In this document: positions 6,203 to 12,022 of the stretch, one piece after another
How positions within the stretch are numbered: the stretch's first letter is position 1
How the letters are laid out: every line of letters starts with the position of its first letter
Assembly: GCA_027296925.1 (NCBI GenBank)
Contig: JAPUIP010000337.1
Location: forward strand, 1-12,022
Reading direction: 5' to 3'
DNA length: 12,022 bases
DNA from: Candidatus Poribacteria bacterium
GTDB lineage: Bacteria > Poribacteria > WGA-4E > PCPOR2b
Made by a program: the position numbers and the translations under genes
Notes under the pieces: model-generated
What the model saw: only the letters and a program-made list of their open reading frames with translations
Database searches by the model: none
What the model was told of the DNA's origin: nothing

Positions 6203-9200
6203 AGGAGGGTTTTCCGCCGTGGGCGTTGCTTGCGGCAGTGGCATCTGGGTGAGCCCACTTAATTCGAGCCATTCCCGCTCATTGGCCGGTCCGTCGGTCT
6301 GAAGCAGTTGCGCAAATTCCTCTCGTTCTTCCTCTGTTGCTTGCTCGGCAACAATTAGATATAAGAGATAAGAGGCACGAAGGACAAGGTCCGCGCCGAG
6401 GGAAATTGGTGAATTGGCGCTTTCTGCTAGAGCTTTCTCGAAAAAGAGTCCGTCGAGCGTGACCCCCAAAGTGTGGAGGAGAGTCGCCAGGTTGACAAAG
6501 AAAGCCGTTTGATAAGGAACAATCTCGGGCGCATCTGACCGATGTTCCCACAGTTGTTCAAACCCGGTCAACAGTTCGGAATCAGGATTTACAAAAGGAG
6601 CTGCGTGAATCTGCTGCAAAGTTGTTAAGACATACCACGAACTTTCTGCATCGGCTCCCCCAGTGGTTTCGAGAAAACGTTGGATGAATCGTATGCTTTG
6701 ATGGGACTCTTGAATCTGTTCTGTGGCGTGAAGCGTGGCGCATGCCAGGATTAAATCCCGAGTCAACGCAAGCACTTGCACCGCCTCTCGATCGATTTCT
6801 CTCGACCGCGCTCGGGCCAAAGTCAGTCCGAGCTCCATTGCCGTTTCAAGGTCCGGCGCCAGATCGTAGGTCCGCGTTTGGTCCAGCTCCTGCGCTTCAG
6901 ACTGAACCAAATCTAAAGCCAACTCCCAAGTCTGGGAGAGCGCCGGATTCCGGGCCCGAGCCCGAGCCAGATCTTGCGCGCGTTTCAAATTTCTTGCCTG
7001 GGCCAGGAACTGAACACCGTCCGATGCTCGGTCCCACGCCCTTTCCAGCGCGAGGCTGAGTGCCGTTTCCAGATCCTGTCCGAGATCTGGCACCACATCT
7101 TGAGCACGATTCAGCACCCGTGCCAGAGACCGAGCGCGGCCCCAGGCCAAATCCGGCGTCCATTCCGGCGATTGAGCCCAATTCAGCGTCCCTGCACGAT
7201 CCAGATCTTGAACCAAATCTAACACCTTTTCCTCATCCGGATGCAGCGTCAAAATTAGCCCGCGAAGGACATTGATGAATCGTGGAATGGTCCCTGGCCA
7301 CATGCTCACGAAATCAGTCGTAAAATCCGGGGAAGACGGAAGCGGTTTTCGATCCGGTGTGAAGGACGGTGCGTTCCCTTCAAGTTGTCCCAGGGATATA
7401 CCCCCGATGAGAAAACGAATCAATTGTGCCGACTGAGTTAGCAGTAACTTCTGATGGGTTTCTACCTGCATCGAGATTTGCGCGCATCCCGCCAACAGTC
7501 GATAGAAATAATCAAACGTCACCACTTCCGCATCCATTGTCAGTGCGCGCCACATCCTGTCCGTGATTTCTTCAAAAGGAATAGCGCCGAGGATATGTAC
7601 CTGTAATTCGTCGGGGAGTTTCTGGCACGCTTGATAAGAGATCTCCTGGAGGCGCTTTGTCAGACGTTCAGATTTCTCGGCTACGTGTGAATATTGACTG
7701 AGAAAACCGAGCCCCCAGGCCTGAACTGATTCATGCGGACTGTTGAGAATATTGACGAAGAGCGTTTCAAGCTCTTCATTTTCTGCCTCAAAGGGCCCGA
7801 CGATTTCTTGAATCACATCAAGGACCTGGTTGTACGGAAGTTTGATGAAGGCATCAAGGACTTTATTGCGCGCATCGGCATCAATTGCCGCCTCAAACAA
7901 GCAGTTAAACGCGATAAAGAGGCATGAAAACCTCTCTGATTCTTCAGTGACGCTCAGTCCGTAATCGAGAATGCGATAAACGAGAGGCGTCCCGTTGCCC
8001 ATGGTGCTCGCTAAGAGGAGTGTCACTTCGCGCCACCACGGGTTCTTTAGATTTGTCATCAGCTTGGCGAGCTCAACCTCCCGGTTGTCGTTAATGTAAT
8101 CCGCCGTCAAATACTCTTGGAAGGTGAGATGGATAAATTGATAGGTTTCTGCCGTTCTGTGGCGCAGGATACCACTGCTGTTTTCGATTTCCTGGATGAG
8201 GGCTTTCGCTGTAAACTTCTCTCTCAAGGAATCTGGAAGGTACTGCCGGACCTGCGCATAGAGTTCTTCTTCAGGAAGTTCGCGTCTGTTGTTGATGTGG
8301 TAATAGTAGGCAACTCTTTTGAGCACCTCTTTCTTGGCATCCCGATCTTTTACCTGAATATGGGTTGGACGGTTGGTTTCCATATCCCAATCCAACATGA
8401 GGTTTATGGAGAGTCGATATAACTCGACACGACGGCGAGGAAGCTCCAGATTGTACTTATACACATGATAGAGGAATGTTAGCAACAACGGATTCTCAGC
8501 GAGTTTCCGAATGCGATCGTGTTCTTCAAAGGATTCGACAAGCTCGTTACATCGTCGCATGTTAAAGTCAGACCCCGGACCTTCATCTGTCTTACTCTCA
8601 AGGAAGGTCCTGCGCTGTTGGGGCGTAAGCGGCATCACTTCCAGATGCCGGAAGTCATCAAAAATGGCATCGCCAACCGGTCGAGAAGTGATTACAAACT
8701 TATTCTGAAGATGCGCCGCATGGTTAGCGAACGCTTTAATTTGCTGCCTCAGTTCGCCACGTTTGCTAATTTCAACTTCATCGAAACCGTCGAAGAGAAT
8801 GAGCCAATTCCCTCTTTTCAGTTGTCGGTCAAGAAAGTTTCTGGCATTTGGAAAGCCGTTCTCTTCAAAGAGAACTTCGAGATATGCGAGGATGCTCAAA
8901 GCCTCATGCTGAACGTAAGCGGACAGTGTAATCAAGGCAGGAATGGGCCTTACCCCATCCCCCTTTGTGCACTGGTAGGCAAGATACTGTAGGAGGGTTG
9001 TTTTTCCAGAACCGGGATCGCCGATGATAGCGATTCGGTTTCCATAATTCTTTTCGTTTGCGAGCACGTCCTCGACTTCAGCCCGCTCCATTTTTGCTTC
9101 TTCCATACTGGGCCGCGTCTGGCTGCCATCGGTTGAATTCGCCGAAGGATCGCCTTCCAGGTGCCTATACTCCTCTTTGCTGAGCTGAATGGGAATGTAG

Positions 9201-9655
9201 TTCCGATCTAAATCGACCCCTTCCCCCAAAAGCGACTGTGTCAGCCCGACATTCTTCAGTTTTCCCTGGAGCACTTGGCGATATTTGTTCAGCAGCGCAT
9301 TGTACGCGCCGAAACGAACGAAGACCCAAGTAATCAACTCTCCAAATAAGGGCTTAAGCCCATTCGCTATGGCCCTTCTAATCTTGTCCTTAAACCAGAT
9401 TACAATGAAGATAATGAGGCCCAGAAGGAGTGTTAATTCGGTATGCTCATTGATCCAATTTCTGACTGTCTCTACGAACTCGGTCAGCTTGCCGGCAATG
9501 GGTATCGGTTGCGATGGCTCCCCAGCTTCCGATGGTTTTGAAGCGGCGTCTGGACTCGCCTCCTGTGCTTCCAGATTATTGGAGACATTTATCAGGACCA
9601 GGAACATGAGAAGAAGAAAAAACCAACGTTTTGCCAAGATTGACTCCATTTTCAT
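6188..9655 (-). CDS. Membrane-anchored NACHT-domain STAND NTPase with repeat-rich C-terminus
   Basis: STAND ATPase resembling eukaryotic NLRs and bacterial bNACHT proteins, which sense a signal and oligomerise. About 1155 residues (numbering below counts a first residue at 9658). The order is: hydrophobic signal/anchor (11-25), a Pro/Ser-rich linker, a second membrane helix (74-90), a basic juxtamembrane part, then the NACHT core. The core has Walker A GDPGSGKTT (213-221), Walker B WLILFDGFDEV (285-295), a sensor-like FVITSRP (321-327) and the winged-helix/superhelical FQEYLTADY (513-521). A long alpha-helical region follows, with an A/R/L/D-rich repeat tract at about 810-960. No TIR, nuclease or protease effector is seen. 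The start is the ATG at 9655 (a second ATG lies at 9649; SD is weak). It follows pilC by 34 bases on the same strand. Whether it serves defence, signalling or pilus control is inference. Confidence 0.87.
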   Translation of the reverse strand: MKMESILAKRWFFLLLMFLVLINVSNNLEAQEASPDAASKPSEAGEPSQPIPIAGKLTEFVETVRNWINEHTELTLLLGLIIFIVIWFKDKIRRAIANGLKPLFGELITWVFVRFGAYNALLNKYRQVLQGKLKNVGLTQSLLGEGVDLDRNYIPIQLSKEEYRHLEGDPSANSTDGSQTRPSMEEAKMERAEVEDVLANEKNYGNRIAIIGDPGSGKTTLLQYLAYQCTKGDGVRPIPALITLSAYVQHEALSILAYLEVLFEENGFPNARNFLDRQLKRGNWLILFDGFDEVEISKRGELRQQIKAFANHAAHLQNKFVITSRPVGDAIFDDFRHLEVMPLTPQQRRTFLESKTDEGPGSDFNMRRCNELVESFEEHDRIRKLAENPLLLTFLYHVYKYNLELPRRRVELYRLSINLMLDWDMETNRPTHIQVKDRDAKKEVLKRVAYYYHINNRRELPEEELYAQVRQYLPDSLREKFTAKALIQEIENSSGILRHRTAETYQFIHLTFQEYLTADYINDNREVELAKLMTNLKNPWWREVTLLLASTMGNGTPLVYRILDYGLSVTEESERFSCLFIAFNCLFEAAIDADARNKVLDAFIKLPYNQVLDVIQEIVGPFEAENEELETLFVNILNSPHESVQAWGLGFLSQYSHVAEKSERLTKRLQEISYQACQKLPDELQVHILGAIPFEEITDRMWRALTMDAEVVTFDYFYRLLAGCAQISMQVETHQKLLLTQSAQLIRFLIGGISLGQLEGNAPSFTPDRKPLPSSPDFTTDFVSMWPGTIPRFINVLRGLILTLHPDEEKVLDLVQDLDRAGTLNWAQSPEWTPDLAWGRARSLARVLNRAQDVVPDLGQDLETALSLALERAWDRASDGVQFLAQARNLKRAQDLARARARNPALSQTWELALDLVQSEAQELDQTRTYDLAPDLETAMELGLTLARARSREIDREAVQVLALTRDLILACATLHATEQIQESHQSIRFIQRFLETTGGADAESSWYVLTTLQQIHAAPFVNPDSELLTGFEQLWEHRSDAPEIVPYQTAFFVNLATLLHTLGVTLDGLFFEKALAESANSPISLGADLVLRASYLLYLIVAEQATEEEREEFAQLLQTDGPANEREWLELSGLTQMPLPQATPTAENPPESRA
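6779..7231 (-). repeat. Degenerate A/R/L/D-rich repeats inside the NACHT gene
   Basis: Residues about 810-960 of the NACHT protein repeat a helical theme: pieces such as LARVLNRAQD, LGQDLETALSLALERAW, NLKRAQDLARARARN and LAPDLETAMELGLTLARA. Short DNA words recur, for example TGAACCAAATCTAA at 6903-6916 and 7209-7222, and CCAGATCTTG at 6967-6976 and 7201-7210. The pattern suggests expansion by tandem duplication of a short helical unit that has since diverged. Such arrays may act as ligand-sensing or oligomer-stabilising superhelices (inference). Confidence 0.6.
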
Positions 9656-9689
9656 CAATGGTCTTCGTTCGTTAACTCTCTACATTCGC

Positions 9690-10913
9690 CTACTGCATAA
9701 GCGTTTCGCCAATGCTAAAGACAGGCATATACAGCCCGATCATGACGCCACCGACCAATATACCTAACAGAATCGTCAAGATAGGGTTCAAGGTCTCTGT
9801 GAGGTTCTCAACACTCTGGCTGACTTCTCCCTCATAGATTTTGCTGATGTGTCCTAACATTTCAGGCACCCGTCCGGTTGCGGCACCGGATCGAATCATC
9901 TGCGTCACCAGACCCGGGAAGATACCACTTTCGATAAAAGCATCAGCCAGATCCTCCCCGCGGCTAATTGTCTCTCTGGCGTTTTCTAACACCTGCTGAA
10001 TCACTCTGTTATCGGCAACGTTTGCGACGATCGTCAATGCATCCAAATAGTCCACGCCACTACTCAAAAGCAGGCTTAGCGTTCGAGAAAAGAGTGAAAT
10101 ACTTCTCTTCAGAATGATTCCACCAAAAATCGGAATTTTGAGCTTCACACCGTGCCAGTAGAATTCACCCTTTGACGTTTTCACATACTGCCGAAAAACA
10201 ACGGTGAGCACAATAAAGACCACGAGAATAATCAGTCCTTTTGTCCCCTGTATCGTATCGCTGATGCTGATTAAAACCTGAGTCGATTGAGGCAAATTGG
10301 ATGGGTCACCGTACATCTTAGTAAATGTCGGTACCGCAAATTTGATCAATCCCAACGTCATCAAAACCGCAAACGCGAGCGTCATCAGTGGCGTCCTGAG
10401 GGCAGATTTGACCTTGCTTTTGATCTCTTCTGTTTTCTCAAGCATTGTCGCCAAATCTTCTAAGGGTCCTGCATAAGATCCAGTGGTTTGAGCGGCTTCC
10501 ATCATGCTCACGTAGAGGTTGTCGAAAACGTCAGGGTGTTTGCCTAATGCCTGTGACAGAGAGGTGCCTTCCATGACATCCGCTTTAACGGCTGCGAGGG
10601 CTTCTCGAAGGGTAGGGTTGTCCGACTGGTCTTCCAAAATGTCCAGGCAGTCAATCAGGTCCATCCCTGCGTCTACCATCGCGGCGAATTGGCGGCTAAA
10701 AAGCATCAACTCTTTCGCTTTGACTTTTGCCTTGAGAATTGTAATCTTTGAGAGGTTCCATTTTGCACCGCCCGCGGCGGCTGTATGATATTCTGTGACG
10801 AATAGACCTTCCCGACGAAGTTGCTGGACAAGCGCCTGTGCGGAGACACTTTCTGACTTTCCTTTGCGAGTCTTTCCGCTTCGATCTCGCGCGACATAGC
10901 TGAATGTTTGCAT
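9690..10913 (-). CDS. pilC: Type IV pilus / type II secretion inner-membrane platform protein (PilC/GspF)
   Basis: Polytopic inner-membrane protein on which the assembly ATPase acts to extrude pilin or pseudopilin subunits. It has 407 residues, normal for PilC/GspF. It starts with the family-typical MQTFSYVARDRSGKTRKGK. Two T2SSF domains follow, the first from about 67 (KELMLFSRQFAAMVDAGMDL) to 190 and the second from about 270 (SISLFSRTLSLLLSSGVDYL) to 393. Membrane helices are near 174-194, 226-241 and 376-396, and it ends PVFSIGETLMQ, like the usual PIFS-type tail. The start is the ATG at 10913, 6 bases after the stop of the GAF/HD gene, so the two are almost certainly co-transcribed. PilC and GspF are hard to tell apart by sequence; no pilin, ATPase or secretin lies in this window to decide. 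Confidence 0.9.
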   Translation of the reverse strand: MQTFSYVARDRSGKTRKGKSESVSAQALVQQLRREGLFVTEYHTAAAGGAKWNLSKITILKAKVKAKELMLFSRQFAAMVDAGMDLIDCLDILEDQSDNPTLREALAAVKADVMEGTSLSQALGKHPDVFDNLYVSMMEAAQTTGSYAGPLEDLATMLEKTEEIKSKVKSALRTPLMTLAFAVLMTLGLIKFAVPTFTKMYGDPSNLPQSTQVLISISDTIQGTKGLIILVVFIVLTVVFRQYVKTSKGEFYWHGVKLKIPIFGGIILKRSISLFSRTLSLLLSSGVDYLDALTIVANVADNRVIQQVLENARETISRGEDLADAFIESGIFPGLVTQMIRSGAATGRVPEMLGHISKIYEGEVSQSVENLTETLNPILTILLGILVGGVMIGLYMPVFSIGETLMQ

Positions 10914-10919
10914 GCTTTC

Positions 10920-12022
10920 TTACCCTTGTTGTCTAATCTGATTGACAAAGACTTCTACCACCTGTGGATCAAACCTTGTTCCCGCCTGGCGCTCAATCTC
11001 TGCTATCACTTGACTTTGGCTGATTTGACTGTAGAGCGCTTCTTCGTACGCCTCGACGATAGCAACGATTCGCGCAGCCAATGGAATCTGCTCGGCCTTT
11101 AGTCCATCGGGTTGTCCCGTTCCATCAAAATGCTCGTGGTGATGCCGAACAATGGGAGTGATTCCGCTTAATAATCGAATTTCCTTGACAATATTTGCGC
11201 CAGCTATTGTGTGAGCATTGATGTTCTCTACTGTGGTGAGATCGTAGTAATCATATCCGGCAGGCTTCTGATGCTGCAATTCCAGCAGACCAATATCGTG
11301 CAAAGCCGCACCGTAATATAGGTCATCAAATTCCTGATCACTGATGCCGAATTGTTGCCCAAGAGCGGTCGCCAGGGCAGCAACCCGCCAACAATGTCCC
11401 GAAGCCATCAGCCCAATGAGTTCTCCAACCGACTCAATGGCTTTGACTGTCAGTTCAATGGAATTTGTAAAGAAGTTCTCGTAGTTCTCCGTCATCTGCG
11501 CATTTCTGATGGCGATAGCAATCTGGTTTGCAAGTGAGGTGAAGAGCTGTAGATCCTGTTCCGTGAATTTTCTGCTCCCCCGCTTATTCACGGCTTCCAG
11601 CACCCCTAGAATCTCCCCCTCCAAAATAATAGGAACGGCGATTAGGCTTTCTGTTCTGAAACCTGTAGAACTATCTACGTTACCCGTAAACCGCGGATCG
11701 GAGGCCGCATCGTTTACGATAGCCGGCTCTCCGGTTTGGGCTACCCACCACGCAATCCCACCGGTATCCCTTGACACGTTGATGCGGTTGAGGATTGGGG
11801 CTTTCCCACCCGATGCGGTCTTGAAGTACAGGTTCATTTTTTGGTCATCAAACAGAAGTATGGAACTTGCCTCTGACAAAACTAATTTGGAGGCAGAGGT
11901 ATTGATTTTGTATAAAACAGCATCGATGTCCAGGCTCGTGCTCAAATCAGCAGTCAGATCGAGAAATTCCTGATTTCTCTTTTCCGGATCTTCGTCCGCA
12001 AGGGCAATGCGTCTACAGAATA
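10920..12022 (-). CDS. GAF plus degenerate HD-GYP domain protein (partial, 5' end beyond window)
   Basis: The frame stays open to the right edge (last visible residues FCRRIALADEDPEKRNQEF), so the start is outside; a TTG at 11945 is not the start. 366 residues are visible. A GAF sensor domain comes first (ending near LANQIAIAIRNAQM), then an HD-GYP-like domain with SGHCWRVAALA, the HD pair in LHDIGLL, AHTIAGA, and HHHEHFDGTGQPDGL. HD-GYP proteins usually hydrolyse cyclic di-GMP. Here GYP reads GQP, the HPxxG motif reads HTIAG, and the later metal-binding Asp region (usually ADxxD) reads VEAYEEA. The first His, HD and HHE are kept, so metal binding may persist but activity is uncertain. It is followed by pilC after 6 bases, suggesting a role in pilus or secretion control (inference). 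Confidence 0.87.
   Translation of the reverse strand, partial: FCRRIALADEDPEKRNQEFLDLTADLSTSLDIDAVLYKINTSASKLVLSEASSILLFDDQKMNLYFKTASGGKAPILNRINVSRDTGGIAWWVAQTGEPAIVNDAASDPRFTGNVDSSTGFRTESLIAVPIILEGEILGVLEAVNKRGSRKFTEQDLQLFTSLANQIAIAIRNAQMTENYENFFTNSIELTVKAIESVGELIGLMASGHCWRVAALATALGQQFGISDQEFDDLYYGAALHDIGLLELQHQKPAGYDYYDLTTVENINAHTIAGANIVKEIRLLSGITPIVRHHHEHFDGTGQPDGLKAEQIPLAARIVAIVEAYEEALYSQISQSQVIAEIERQAGTRFDPQVVEVFVNQIRQQG

Noticed and set aside
6742..7275. Several Pro/Gly-rich open frames on both strands
   Set aside because: They are out-of-frame readings of the A/R/L/D-rich repeat tract of the NACHT gene, which is in an intact long frame.
9656..9658. TTG start for the NACHT gene
   Set aside because: ATG codons follow immediately at 9655 and 9649 and no SD favours the TTG.
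11943..11945. TTG start for the GAF/HD gene
   Set aside because: The frame continues with convincing protein sequence to the window edge, so the gene is simply cut off.

Overview
The window reads as chromosomal DNA from an uncultivated, Gram-negative-type bacterium. Coding is dense, with Shine-Dalgarno (SD)-led genes of moderate to high GC on the left and visibly lower GC in the right half. Nothing marks a phylum directly. The mix of orphan proteins, DUF4432, a RuMP-type HPS/PHI pair, palindromic intergenic repeats and a large STAND NTPase recalls environmental or sponge-associated candidate phyla (Poribacteria, Tectomicrobia, Latescibacterota), but that is an impression only.

Left block (1-3208): an uncharacterised 347-residue protein on + (190-1233) converges on a DUF4432 aldose-epimerase-fold gene on - (1254-2330). 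Just upstream of the latter is a decayed gene on - (2396-2760): a good N-terminus and a good C-terminus survive in different frames. It is followed by about 450 bp of non-coding DNA with three strong hairpins, two of which share the same loop.

Centre block (3257-6167, all +): a coupled pair hxlA-hxlB (3-hexulose-6-phosphate synthase and 6-phospho-3-hexuloisomerase) sits behind a good sigma70-like promoter. After 142 bp come an FMNH2-dependent luciferase-family monooxygenase and, 20 bp later, its likely flavin reductase partner. One coherent reading is that the two-component monooxygenase attacks a methylated or terpenoid-like substrate and HPS/PHI captures formaldehyde by the RuMP route. The substrate is not visible in the sequence.

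Right block (6188-12022, all -): a gene cut by the window edge encodes GAF plus a degenerate HD-GYP domain. Six bases later comes pilC/gspF (inner-membrane platform of type IV pili or type II secretion), and 34 bases after that a 1155-residue membrane-anchored NACHT (STAND) NTPase with an alpha-helical C-terminus carrying an Ala/Arg/Leu/Asp-rich repeat tract. The tight spacing suggests one transcript joining pilus or secretion machinery, a signalling domain and an NLR-like sensor. This is the most unusual part of the window and the best candidate for an undescribed system, possibly surface surveillance or phage defence (inference). The + and - blocks converge at a hairpin at 6171-6202 that probably ends both transcripts.
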